Positions 53,964 through 61,840 of a stretch of DNA of 64,000 nt are shown here, piece after piece. Origin of the DNA: a virus; the IMG/VR virus record IMGVR_UViG_3300008459_000031, positions 1 to 64,000 of that record; one strand, given 5' to 3'. A model generated the notes under the pieces. The model saw only the letters and a program-made list of their open reading frames with translations. It searched no databases and was not told the DNA's origin. The stretch's first letter is position 1; every line of letters begins with the position of its first letter. Both the position numbers and the translations under genes were made by a program.

Positions 53964-55142
53964 TTACTCTCCACTTGCATACACTCGAATCCAAGCATCA
54001 ACTCCGTTGATTTGAATTCTAATAGCTCCAGTTTTACTTGAAGCTGACGCAGTTGAACTTGATACAGAATTTGCAGATGCAGCTCCTGAAGTTCCTACAA
54101 AGTTGATTAATGGTCCTGCTGTTCCAGTTGCATTAACTACTGTTTTACCACCTGTTCCTGAACCACTAGTTCCTGGACCAAGTACTACGTCACCTCCAGT
54201 TCCAGAACCTGCAGCATCACCACCTGCAACAGTAGTAGTACCACCATTACCTGTTCCTGAAGCTCCACCACCTTCAATTGACATTGCTCCACCATTAACA
54301 TTAGATACAGAAGCAGTCGATGCTGCTACACCCAATGAACCCGGAGTAGAAGATGTTGTTAATTCTATTCTCTGAGCTAATGCTCCATTTAAAGCTATAC
54401 TTTGATTTACGTTAAAGTCATATGTATAGAATGCTGTTGGGGTAGAGCTACCTGCAAACACTCTACCTGCAGAGTTAATTGCAATGCCTTCATTGTTACC
54501 ATCACCACTTAACCATGCAAATCCATAAACGTTATAAGAACTTGCATTTAAGTTTGCAGCTAGTGTAGATAAGCTAGCAGCAATTGTAATAGAACCAGAA
54601 CCATTCGTAATAGTTACGTTAGCACCAGCTGTTAGACTAGCAAGAGCAGGAGATAATCCAGTTCTTCCTATAACTAATTGCCCATTAGTGGCAGCACCTA
54701 AAGCAGTAAATGCAGAAGTACCATTCCCTAATAAAAGAGAATTAGCTGTTAAACTCGTAGCCCCTGTACCTCCATTAGCAACAGGGAGTGTTCCTGTAAC
54801 ATCAGAGGCTAAAGCTACTGATGATAAGAATGCCGAAGTTGAATTATCACAATTAGATAAATCTATTAGAGACTCATTTACTTGTAAAGTAATATTATTA
54901 CTAGCTGTGGCAACTGTCAATAAAGAGTTTAATGATTTAATCCCTTTAAAGTTTAAAGTGTTCTTATTAGTCACACTTACAAATAATGCTTCACTCGATG
55001 TCCCAAGTGTAGTCATAGCTGGGAAAAAATCTGATGCTAAAAACTTATAGTTAGTAGGTACAGATGAATTTGCAATTAACAAGTAATCATTTGCTGATAC
55101 ACTGGTTTTTGCTAAAGTTGATAATGAAGTAATAGTTGCCAT
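53964..55142 (-). CDS. fibre-like protein with phage collar motif (392 aa)
   Basis: Ser/Thr/Gly/Ala-rich, beta-structured. Residues 117-130 contain GTLPVANGGTGATS, the motif widespread at the shaft of tail and head fibres, followed by LLLGNGTSAFTALG. A Gly-rich block (about 285-355: GGGASGTGNGGTTTVAGG, then SGTGG twice) looks like a triple-helical or beta-helix stalk. The last 40 residues (RIQINGVDAWIRVYASGE) form a small C-terminal head. This should be a trimeric host-binding or head-decorating fibre. Which end it is attached to cannot be told from the sequence. Confidence 0.8.
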   Translation of the reverse strand: MATITSLSTLAKTSVSANDYLLIANSSVPTNYKFLASDFFPAMTTLGTSSEALFVSVTNKNTLNFKGIKSLNSLLTVATASNNITLQVNESLIDLSNCDNSTSAFLSSVALASDVTGTLPVANGGTGATSLTANSLLLGNGTSAFTALGAATNGQLVIGRTGLSPALASLTAGANVTITNGSGSITIAASLSTLAANLNASSYNVYGFAWLSGDGNNEGIAINSAGRVFAGSSTPTAFYTYDFNVNQSIALNGALAQRIELTTSSTPGSLGVAASTASVSNVNGGAMSIEGGGASGTGNGGTTTVAGGDAAGSGTGGDVVLGPGTSGSGTGGKTVVNATGTAGPLINFVGTSGAASANSVSSSTASASSKTGAIRIQINGVDAWIRVYASGE

Positions 55143-55577
55143 TTATTGTAAGTTTATGTGTCCCCCTGATTCTAAAGTAATTTCTGTTGTACCATTCTCT
55201 GCATATAAATAATATGTAGCTGCTGGAGGAACAACAGCGGCAGGAGGATCTGATACAATGCAATCTTTGCAGAATCTTAAGGCATGATCTACAAAGACAT
55301 TTAAGTAAGTCGTAGTATCTGTTGGAGTAGTCGTAGTACCATATATTACTCCAGGCATAGGTTGTCCTGAGAATATACAATCTAACGAAGCTCTATTATC
55401 GTATTTATTTAGTAAATAGATTATTAAATCTAATTTAGATAGCTCTAGATTAGAGCATTTAACACCTCCTGATATTTTATTATAGTAGGAAGTGCCCTTA
55501 GATGCCATACAAGCTTGTAGATCTGATACCAGTTCTGCAAAGTCTTGACCATTTATTGTACTTGGAACGTAACCCAT
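55143..55577 (-). CDS. small probable virion protein (144 aa)
   Basis: A helical N-terminal half with four Cys (C23, C41, C67 and later two in RFCKDCIV) and a Pro/Thr-rich C-terminus. Its last residues (YYLYAENGTTEITLESGGHINLQ, read in part) are beta-rich and fibre-like. It directly precedes the fibre-like gene and touches the Cys-rich gene with no gap, so the three are co-expressed. It might be a fibre base or an attachment adaptor; position and composition are the only evidence. Confidence 0.55.
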   Translation of the reverse strand: MGYVPSTINGQDFAELVSDLQACMASKGTSYYNKISGGVKCSNLELSKLDLIIYLLNKYDNRASLDCIFSGQPMPGVIYGTTTTPTDTTTYLNVFVDHALRFCKDCIVSDPPAAVVPPAATYYLYAENGTTEITLESGGHINLQ

Positions 55578-56051
55578 TTAGCATCCACATGCACATGAAG
55601 CTGTGCAAAATTCTTTAGCTTTGTTATACTTATTTATAGCATCAGTGAGGTTGAGCTCAACAGCACTGTAGATAGCAGATTGAGAAAGTAATCTAACCTT
55701 CTCAGCTGTACGTAAATCCTCATCACATTTATCACATTCACAAGTACAGTTAATAGCAGAAGTGACTAGTCCAGCAATACAACAATCTAATTCACAAGTT
55801 CCAACAGCATATTTCTCTATATCCCCGTCTGGATATGATATAGTGATAACACCATTAAATGTTTCCCCAGCTGTAGTAGAAGATAAGGTCCATGTCCCAC
55901 TTCCTCCTACATTTGTGACAGTAGCAGTTACTTCTGTCTCTGTCATATTGTTGTAATAAGTTGCATCAATATTTCCAGTTAATCCTGAAAATGTTGTTGA
56001 TATAGATTTACAATCTGGTGAGATTGTTATTGTTCCTATTGATACTGGCAT
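55578..56051 (-). CDS. Cys-rich virion protein (157 aa)
   Basis: The first 80 residues are an Ig-like or beta-sandwich region (SISTTFSGLTGNIDATYYNN, then GSGTWTLSS). The rest is Cys-dense: CELDCC, CTCECDKC and, at the end, CTASCACGC, in all fourteen or so Cys around two amphipathic helices. This suits metal or disulfide stabilisation. The C-terminal helices (KVRLLSQSAIYSAVELNLTDAINKYNKAKEF) form a hairpin. Proteins of this style occur at this position in crAss-like genomes. It opens the transcript that follows the terminator at 56.1 kb. Confidence 0.6.
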   Translation of the reverse strand: MPVSIGTITISPDCKSISTTFSGLTGNIDATYYNNMTETEVTATVTNVGGSGTWTLSSTTAGETFNGVITISYPDGDIEKYAVGTCELDCCIAGLVTSAINCTCECDKCDEDLRTAEKVRLLSQSAIYSAVELNLTDAINKYNKAKEFCTASCACGC

Positions 56052-56079
56052 GTCTACTTAATTGATTGTAAAGATATTA

Positions 56080-56109
56080 AAAAGTAGGGGATTTGACTCC
56101 CCTACTTTT
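56080..56109 (-). terminator. rho-independent terminator after the auxiliary capsid gene
   Basis: A perfect 12-base stem, AAAAGTAGGGGA (56080-56091) with TCCCCTACTTTT (56098-56109), and a six-base loop. On the minus strand it is followed by TTTTT-like bases. It lies 15 bases after the 336-aa gene stop, before the Cys-rich gene. Confidence 0.85.
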
Positions 56110-56124
56110 AAAATTAATTTAAGA

Positions 56125-57135
56125 TTAGAACAATCTTTCAGTGTTAGTACTTCCCCAGTTAACTGCATCTGCTCCAAGGAATACTGTATCAGCAACTGTG
56201 CTACCAGCAGCAGTATCTACAAAGTAGATTTTAACAGTATTTAATTCTGCAGCACGAGCAATACCAGTATCAGCAGCGTGAGAGTGAGCATACTGAATCT
56301 CAACAACATCGTAAGCTGTTCCACTAACTGCAAACTCAGGGAATGCAAATGGGAAATACATACGGTTGAAGTTGCCATAACGAGAACGTTGAGATTTCTC
56401 ATCAGACAAAGCTTGCCAGTAGTTACCGCAACCTGCGTCAAATCCGGTAGTAGAAGTAGTAATCACACTAGCATCAGTAGAAGAGTTGAAAGCAACTACA
56501 TCAAATACAACTCCAGCATGACGAGCTACTATAGTAACAACTCCAGCTCCGTTATCAGATACTGTGAATAGCTTGCTTAGAGCAGTGCTATTTGTAATAG
56601 CACTAGTTACAGCAATACCACAGTTAGCAGCAGATGTACCAGCAGCAATTTCTACAACTTGTAGGATATTACGACCAGCTGAGAAATTTCCTAAGATTGG
56701 GAACTCATAACCAGCTCCAGATAAATCTACTGCTGCATTATTGGTGTAGTTAGCATAAGCAGTAGGTGCAGTACGAAGTGCAATTTTTACTAAGTAAGAA
56801 TTACCAGTTGGTACAGCAGCTGAAAAAGTAGCAGCCACAGTATGACGTTGTGAAGCAACATACTGAGTATACTTAATTCTTTTGATATCTTTTACATCAA
56901 TGATAGGAGATGCAATAGGATTACCAGAAGGCATAGCCTGTACAAGCTGAATTCTTTTTAAGCTTGCGATATCAACTGGAGATGCAATATCGATAAATGC
57001 AGGAGTAGCTGCATCTAGATTCCATACTCCAATTTTAGATGCAGATGCGGCAGCAGTTGTGTTAAATGCTTGAGCATCGTCTAGTAATGTAGCATTGTTA
57101 GCTACAAATACTTGGTTTAGGTTTTGAGGTGCCAT
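56125..57135 (-). CDS. probable auxiliary/decoration capsid protein (336 aa)
   Basis: An Ala/Thr/Val-rich beta protein (strings such as AAGTSAANCGIAVTSAITN) with little charge, compatible with a stable shell protein. It has its own terminator immediately downstream, as the major capsid gene has, which suggests high copy number. In Crassvirales a second capsid protein is encoded downstream of the major one. No exact family was recognised, so a tail-tube or other abundant structural protein remains possible. Confidence 0.6.
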   Translation of the reverse strand: MAPQNLNQVFVANNATLLDDAQAFNTTAAASASKIGVWNLDAATPAFIDIASPVDIASLKRIQLVQAMPSGNPIASPIIDVKDIKRIKYTQYVASQRHTVAATFSAAVPTGNSYLVKIALRTAPTAYANYTNNAAVDLSGAGYEFPILGNFSAGRNILQVVEIAAGTSAANCGIAVTSAITNSTALSKLFTVSDNGAGVVTIVARHAGVVFDVVAFNSSTDASVITTSTTGFDAGCGNYWQALSDEKSQRSRYGNFNRMYFPFAFPEFAVSGTAYDVVEIQYAHSHAADTGIARAAELNTVKIYFVDTAAGSTVADTVFLGADAVNWGSTNTERLF

Positions 57136-57172
57136 TTTAATTTAAGTTTTAGGCAGTTAAACATTTATTTAA

Positions 57173-58291
57173 TTATTCACTCTCGAATGTTTCCATTGTT
57201 TGAGTTTGATACCTAGGGTCTTGTATTCCCTCAAGTATGCTTTTTATAGTCATCTCTACAATTTCTGTATGAGTGTGTTCTGGAAGTTCACACCCAATAC
57301 CATTAATTATTGAGATGCTATCAGGTCTACGAATATACTTAATAGTAACTTCGGGGACCACAAATTCATCGTCTGTGTGTATGTCAACATAATTCTCTTC
57401 TATCGTGTATAGAGGAGTTTTATAATCAGTTCTATTAAATGGATCATCAAGCATAATGATGATGTCATCGTGTTGTGCAAATTTACATAAACTTATTCTT
57501 TCTGTAGCATTTGCATCTCGAACATTTTTGATAATAGTTTTGATATAATCATGTTCAACATACTGAGCTGTAGACATTCCATTATTAATCCAAATAGCTC
57601 TTATATAGCTATTAGAAGTACTTGGACTCCAGCTTGTACTGCTTAGATATAAGTGATTGCTATTCAATACTGGACTAATATGCACTGTATTTCCTAAAGA
57701 AGCTTGATTAGGGAATGATGTTGATGGGGCTATACCAAAATTATAATTATTATTATCTAGTAAAGATTCTGTGGTAATCTCTTCCCCTAGTGGAGAATTA
57801 GTTATTAATTCCCAAACAGAACCAGCTGCATCCCATCTTTCTATTCCTGTAAGAACATATCCTTCTGCAGGAGGAGTTAATTCCAATCTAACCATGCTAT
57901 ATGTGATTGGTGTTAACGTTATCCCAGTTAGTGGAGTATTGCATGCATATTTAACTTTTCCTCTAACTGATACTAAAAATAAGTAATCTAGTGGAAATGT
58001 ATATCTATCTACACTAATATCAGAATAGTTAGATGTAAACTCTACTCCTTCAAAATTTGTATATCCTGTATGCTCTACTACAAGAGTTCTTAAATCATCA
58101 ATACGTTTCTGTGACTGTTCGAAGCCTCTACCATATCTATTAGACATAGCACTATATCTCTGCTTTATAAATCTCAGCATAGATAAGTTTAACTCATGAT
58201 CTATCTCTTGAGGTAAAAGGTTATCAACCTGAAAGGATGCAATTTTTTGCACCCCCAGGTTGACAGCTATATGCATTTCGTTAACAGTCAT
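57173..58291 (-). CDS. conserved virion protein, probable head-tail connector type (372 aa)
   Basis: The start (EMHIAVNLGVQKIASFQVDNLLPQEIDHELNLSMLRFIKQRYSAM, read in part) is a helical segment I associate with crAss-like structural proteins. The next 250 residues alternate strands with conserved aromatic spots (YTFPLDYLFLVSVRGKVKY). A C-terminal helix contains EHTHTEIVEMTIKSILEGI. It is probably part of the head-tail interface, based on its position two genes after the major capsid gene. No catalytic motif was found. Confidence 0.65.
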   Translation of the reverse strand: MTVNEMHIAVNLGVQKIASFQVDNLLPQEIDHELNLSMLRFIKQRYSAMSNRYGRGFEQSQKRIDDLRTLVVEHTGYTNFEGVEFTSNYSDISVDRYTFPLDYLFLVSVRGKVKYACNTPLTGITLTPITYSMVRLELTPPAEGYVLTGIERWDAAGSVWELITNSPLGEEITTESLLDNNNYNFGIAPSTSFPNQASLGNTVHISPVLNSNHLYLSSTSWSPSTSNSYIRAIWINNGMSTAQYVEHDYIKTIIKNVRDANATERISLCKFAQHDDIIIMLDDPFNRTDYKTPLYTIEENYVDIHTDDEFVVPEVTIKYIRRPDSISIINGIGCELPEHTHTEIVEMTIKSILEGIQDPRYQTQTMETFESE

Positions 58292-58302
58292 TAACAGTTA
58301 GT

Positions 58303-59106
58303 TTAGTATTGTAAGTCTTTAAGTTTAGCTCTCATTACATTAACAGCACCAGAATTTTTCTTGTTCTTGAAGTAAACGATTGTGTCTTTAATATCTTCTC
58401 CGATTGTCTCATCTTCATGGATATGTTGATTACCAATCTTACGAATTACTCCTCTCTCAACCATTTCTTCAATTTCTGCTCTGATTTCTAAATTGTCATC
58501 TTTACAGTATTTCAAGAATCTTTCTGCATTATCTTCTTTATAGTCGTATAAGCTGTTTTCAAGTTCTAAGTCTGAAAGACGTTCTGGATCTGCATTCATC
58601 AATACTCTTACAAGCATCTTCATCTTATCCTTATTGTCTCCAAGCTTAATAAATTCTTTGTCAGCTTCTTTCTTAACTTGAACTCTAGTGTTCTTCTTAA
58701 TCAAGTCTTTTTGAGGATCGTAAATGTAGAATCTTTTAGATCCATCACTTTTCATCTCCTCTTCTGACATAGCAACTTGTCTATGCTTTTTACACCAGCT
58801 GTAATAGATATAATCCATTACATTATACGGCATCCCATTATCATCTTTGCTAAGATCAAGTTCTACTCCTTCGAAAGGAACTTTTAAACTTAAACTTGCC
58901 CAGAAGTCTTTGGTTTTCTCTGGCCACTTTTCATGTCCAGGTGGTACGTCAATTACTTTAGAGAGTACTTTGTTTTCCTCTTCTCCATCCAATCCTTTGA
59001 GTGGAAGACGATTCACAAATAGTGAACCGATTTTTACCTTGGCTCCTGCACGGATTTCCTTAGGAAGGTGATTCAACACCTCTTTTCTTCTAATAATTAC
59101 TTTCAT
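58303..59106 (-). CDS. conserved crAss-like protein after the capsid gene (267 aa)
   Basis: A charged alpha/beta protein: beta-rich N-terminus with the segment VIDVPPGHEKWPEKTKDFWASLSLKVPFEGVELD (read in part), then mainly helices with DDN/DGN spots and Lys-rich loops (RVQVKKEADKEFIKLGDNKDKMKMLV). It begins after the capsid gene terminator, so it starts a new transcript. The protein probably belongs to the head vertex or head completion set. Function not known. Confidence 0.65.
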   Translation of the reverse strand: MKVIIRRKEVLNHLPKEIRAGAKVKIGSLFVNRLPLKGLDGEEENKVLSKVIDVPPGHEKWPEKTKDFWASLSLKVPFEGVELDLSKDDNGMPYNVMDYIYYSWCKKHRQVAMSEEEMKSDGSKRFYIYDPQKDLIKKNTRVQVKKEADKEFIKLGDNKDKMKMLVRVLMNADPERLSDLELENSLYDYKEDNAERFLKYCKDDNLEIRAEIEEMVERGVIRKIGNQHIHEDETIGEDIKDTIVYFKNKKNSGAVNVMRAKLKDLQY

Positions 59107-59147
59107 TTTATTGTTCTTTTTCTTATCCTTAGGAAGAATAACCTAAG

Positions 59148-59160
59148 TTTTTTATAGTTT
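59148..59160 (-). promoter_or_regulatory. 13-base motif before the 267-aa gene, shared with the scaffold leader
   Basis: TTTTTTATAGTTT on the plus strand (AAACTATAAAAAA on the minus strand) lies 42 bases before the ATG of the 267-aa gene, directly after the capsid terminator. The identical 13-mer occurs at 61808-61820, 47 bases before the scaffold-like gene. Shared placement suggests a phage-specific late promoter element. Confidence 0.4.
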
Positions 59161-59161
59161 A

Positions 59162-59195
59162 AAAAAGGGAGGCAGGCTTTCCTGCCCCCTTTTTA
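59162..59195 (-). terminator. rho-independent terminator after the major capsid gene
   Basis: GGGAGGCAGG (59167-59176) pairs with CCTGCCCCCT (59181-59190) with one mismatch and a four-base loop. The minus-strand transcript runs into six T residues after the stem. It is 26 bases after the capsid stop codon. Confidence 0.85.
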
Positions 59196-59215
59196 TATGC
59201 AAACCAAAAACACAA

Positions 59216-60631
59216 TTACGATGCAACACATTGTAAATCCAAACTAGTATCGAAACGACGAAGTAAGATACCAGCAGTCTTTAACATGTGAACAGATGCA
59301 CCGTCAATATCACTTGCACGAGTGTCGTTTCCAGTAAATCCTTTTGGAACTACTGAACCAGCAACACACCAACGAAGCATTTCACGGCCTTTCTTGTTGA
59401 TCATTTGAAGGTTGTTTTCACCATCATAAGTAGATTGGTCAACAAATACCATACGGTAAGACTCAAGTGGCAATCCAGAAACTGGGTGTTTCTTAGAAGC
59501 TTGAGCAACAGGACCGTGATCAAATAAAGGAGATTTAACTACGTTAACTCTATGTCCATCAACGTGCTCATAAGTAGTGAAGTAACCAGTGATACCTAAG
59601 TTACGACCAGAACCTGTGATGAAGGTAGGCTGAGTAGTTTGTAAGTAAGTGTTTGTAGTATAGTAAGATTTAAGAGCACGGTCAAATTCACGAGCTCCAC
59701 CTACACCAGTGTACAAAGTAACTTGCTTGTCAGTAGCGTCAGTCATACCATAGAACAAGTCACCGATAGTTTCTTCAATCTTAGCTTGAGTAAGAGTTGA
59801 GTAAGTATCTTTATTGATGATTTGCTCAAGAAGTCCAGGACCTGAAATAACTGGCTGACCATTCTCATCAAGCATGGTAGAAGTACCATTTGCATCGTGA
59901 GTTTTTTGACCGTACCAGTAGTACATTTCACACTCTTCTTTGAACTTCAACATGTGACGGTACTCTTCGTAATCCATCCACAATTTAGTTTTGCTACCTT
60001 CTTTTAATGGAAGCTCGAATTGAGCAACATAATCTTTAGCATTACCAGCAAAGTGATAAGATTTACGGATAGTTCCGATTTTAGAACGAACTAGACCAGG
60101 TGCAGTCCAGTTAGAAGCATTACCACGAGAGAAATCTATTCCCACGTTAGCAAACAACTGACCCCACAAAGCTCCATCAGCTACATCAGCAGCAGGAACT
60201 GCAGATACATCTGGAGAAACTAATTTTAAGGTATATTTCCAACCAGCTCCGTCAGCAATTGGCTCATTCATAATACGAGCTAAAACACCAGACTGAGAAA
60301 CCAAAGTGTAAGGGAAAATAAACCATTTGTCTGGGAAGGTAAGAGTGAAAGGTGCTCCACCAGTTCCTACACCAGAGCTTGCGATAACAGGACGAACATT
60401 GATTTCGTGAGTTTTAACACGATATTCATATTCGTAGCGGTCGATAGATTTAGTGTTACCAACACCTTCTGTTAAGAAAGATAGTGGGAACTTCTTCTCT
60501 TCACGACCAGCCAAGTGAGTGATAATAGGAGATAACTCCTCAGGACGTTCCATAAGAGCATTAACCAACGAGTTTGTGTCGGTCATTTGTGCATCGTTAT
60601 AGTACGTTTTAAGTACTTGCATTAGTGCCAT
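59216..60631 (-). CDS. major capsid protein (471 aa)
   Basis: Crassvirales-type HK97-fold shell protein. The start MALMQVLKTYYNDAQMTDTN and the segments SPIITHLAGREEKKFPLSFL and YRVKTHEINVRPV are ones I recognise from crAss-like capsid proteins. The remainder has the expected alternation of long spine-like helix (LKFKEECEMYYWYGQKTH) and beta P-domain stretches. Length and position (after an acidic scaffold-like gene, before head completion genes) fit. No cleavable delta-domain was noticed. It has its own terminator downstream, in line with high expression. Confidence 0.93.
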   Translation of the reverse strand: MALMQVLKTYYNDAQMTDTNSLVNALMERPEELSPIITHLAGREEKKFPLSFLTEGVGNTKSIDRYEYEYRVKTHEINVRPVIASSGVGTGGAPFTLTFPDKWFIFPYTLVSQSGVLARIMNEPIADGAGWKYTLKLVSPDVSAVPAADVADGALWGQLFANVGIDFSRGNASNWTAPGLVRSKIGTIRKSYHFAGNAKDYVAQFELPLKEGSKTKLWMDYEEYRHMLKFKEECEMYYWYGQKTHDANGTSTMLDENGQPVISGPGLLEQIINKDTYSTLTQAKIEETIGDLFYGMTDATDKQVTLYTGVGGAREFDRALKSYYTTNTYLQTTQPTFITGSGRNLGITGYFTTYEHVDGHRVNVVKSPLFDHGPVAQASKKHPVSGLPLESYRMVFVDQSTYDGENNLQMINKKGREMLRWCVAGSVVPKGFTGNDTRASDIDGASVHMLKTAGILLRRFDTSLDLQCVAS

Positions 60632-60663
60632 GATTCTTTATTTTTTAAAAGTTAAATTGCGTT

Positions 60664-61761
60664 TTATTCAAACAGCTTCTTCATGTCCAGTTGGTCTGGA
60701 TCAAATGTTTTTATTTTTCTATCGGCTTTACCGTAGTTCTTAATTTTTTCTTGGTTAGACTGAATCTTATCTCTTAAACTCTTTGCACTTTCAGTTCTAA
60801 CTTTAGCAGTAATAATATCTTGTAAGTTTAGCTTTTTATACATTAAGTAGTCAATTGCTAACTTTACTTCAAGTTCTGCATTAGAATAATCAATGTCTCT
60901 TTGAGTCTTACCTGACTTATCTCTTGGTTCAGATATATAATCAAAGAATTTAGATTTTTCTTTATCTGGGATACGAATTCCTGCAAATTCTTTTCCTGAT
61001 TCAATAGTAGATGCAATATTTTCCCAGAACTCTTCTTGTTGTTTCTGCTGCATAACTTGTTCTTGCTTTTGACGTGCTACAATTTCTTCACGTTCTCTAG
61101 CTTGAATACCTGCTAATTGCTTTTGAGCATTTACAGCTCTATCATACAACTTTCCAGAGTCTTCGTAATCTTCTACCATATCTCTAATGAACTCTTCGTC
61201 GTGTCCTTTAGTTCTTAAGTATTCTACTACAAATCCTTGTTGAGTTCTAACATCACTTTTTTCAATTTGGATATTAGCATAATCTAAACTTGGATTATAA
61301 GTTTCAAAGAACTTCTCTGGATCACCACCAGCTAGTACAAAATCTAAATGCTTCTGCACTGTGGGGAACTGTTCGAATAAAGATTGAATCTGATCTTCTG
61401 CAATCTCTTTAGCAATATCTTTAGTAAATTCTATCAAACCTTCTTCAGTGTCTGCATATTCATTTTCTAATTCGTATCCTAAAGCTTTTGCAATTGATGC
61501 TGCTACTGAACCTTCTAAGTCTTCATCAGATTCTTCTAACTCATCGTCATCGTCATCTTCTAAATTGTTTTCAGATTCTTTATCATCAAAGTCTTCTTGA
61601 TCATCATCTTGGTCTTCTAGATCATCTTGATCTTCTAACTCGTCTTGATTGTCAATGTTTTCATCTTTCAGATCTTTATCTGTAGATGTCTCAATTCCAT
61701 CACCTATTACGTCGTCGAATGTGATGTCTGAGAAATTTAGTTTTGTGTCTTGTTTTGCCAT
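60664..61761 (-). CDS. acidic scaffold-like protein (365 aa)
   Basis: After about 25 residues comes a very acidic disordered region (roughly 26-85, with LEDQDDLEDQDD and DDDDDELEESDEDLEG). Residues 85-365 are helical with a strong coiled coil (about 220-260: QAREREEIVARQKQEQVMQQ, in part) and a basic C-terminus ending DPDQLDMKKLFE. Scaffold proteins of tailed phages are encoded directly before the capsid gene, are acidic and helical, and carry a basic C-terminal capsid-binding tail. All hold here. A packaging-associated role remains possible. Confidence 0.75.
   Translation of the reverse strand: MAKQDTKLNFSDITFDDVIGDGIETSTDKDLKDENIDNQDELEDQDDLEDQDDDQEDFDDKESENNLEDDDDDELEESDEDLEGSVAASIAKALGYELENEYADTEEGLIEFTKDIAKEIAEDQIQSLFEQFPTVQKHLDFVLAGGDPEKFFETYNPSLDYANIQIEKSDVRTQQGFVVEYLRTKGHDEEFIRDMVEDYEDSGKLYDRAVNAQKQLAGIQAREREEIVARQKQEQVMQQKQQEEFWENIASTIESGKEFAGIRIPDKEKSKFFDYISEPRDKSGKTQRDIDYSNAELEVKLAIDYLMYKKLNLQDIITAKVRTESAKSLRDKIQSNQEKIKNYGKADRKIKTFDPDQLDMKKLFE
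61590..61660 (-). repeat. imperfect repeat of acidic codons in the scaffold-like gene
   Basis: Several GATCATCTTGATCTTCTA-like units of about 18 bases follow one another on the plus strand. They encode LEDQDD-type repeats in the acidic region. The pattern looks like replication-slippage expansion, with variants between units. Confidence 0.5.
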
Positions 61762-61766
61762 ATATA

Positions 61767-61774
61767 CAAAGGTA
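61767..61774 (-). promoter_or_regulatory. TACCTTTG box 5 bases before the scaffold-like gene
   Basis: On the minus strand TACCTTTG fits the Bacteroidota -7 element TAnnTTTG and ends five bases before the ATG. A TTTT about 18 bases upstream may serve as a poor -33. It is the third late gene with such a box right at its start. Confidence 0.3.
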
Positions 61775-61792
61775 TTGGTTTACTTTATACGT

Positions 61793-61821
61793 AAAACTAT
61801 AAATTTATTTTTTATAGTTTT
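61793..61821 (-). other. perfect 11-base A+T-rich hairpin before the scaffold-like gene
   Basis: AAAACTATAAA (61793-61803) pairs with TTTATAGTTTT (61811-61821) across a seven-base loop. It fills most of the 79-base gap between the 584-aa gene and the scaffold-like gene and contains the 13-base motif shared with 59148. It could be a weak terminator, an operator-like dyad or an mRNA leader hairpin. Confidence 0.45.
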
Positions 61822-61840
61822 GATTAATATATAACACTTG

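Noticed and set aside
54103-54375. Pro/Val-rich 90-codon frame opposite the fibre-like gene
   Set aside because: It is the reverse reading of Gly/Thr/Ser-rich fibre codons and has no support of its own.
61488-61685. Leu/His-rich frame opposite the acidic scaffold region
   Set aside because: It arises from reading the repeated Asp/Glu codons backwards, not from a separate gene.
61793-61821. A+T hairpin before the scaffold-like gene as a firm terminator for the 584-aa gene
   Set aside because: The stem is all A/T except two pairs and is followed on the minus strand by ACG rather than a T run, so it is listed only as a hairpin.
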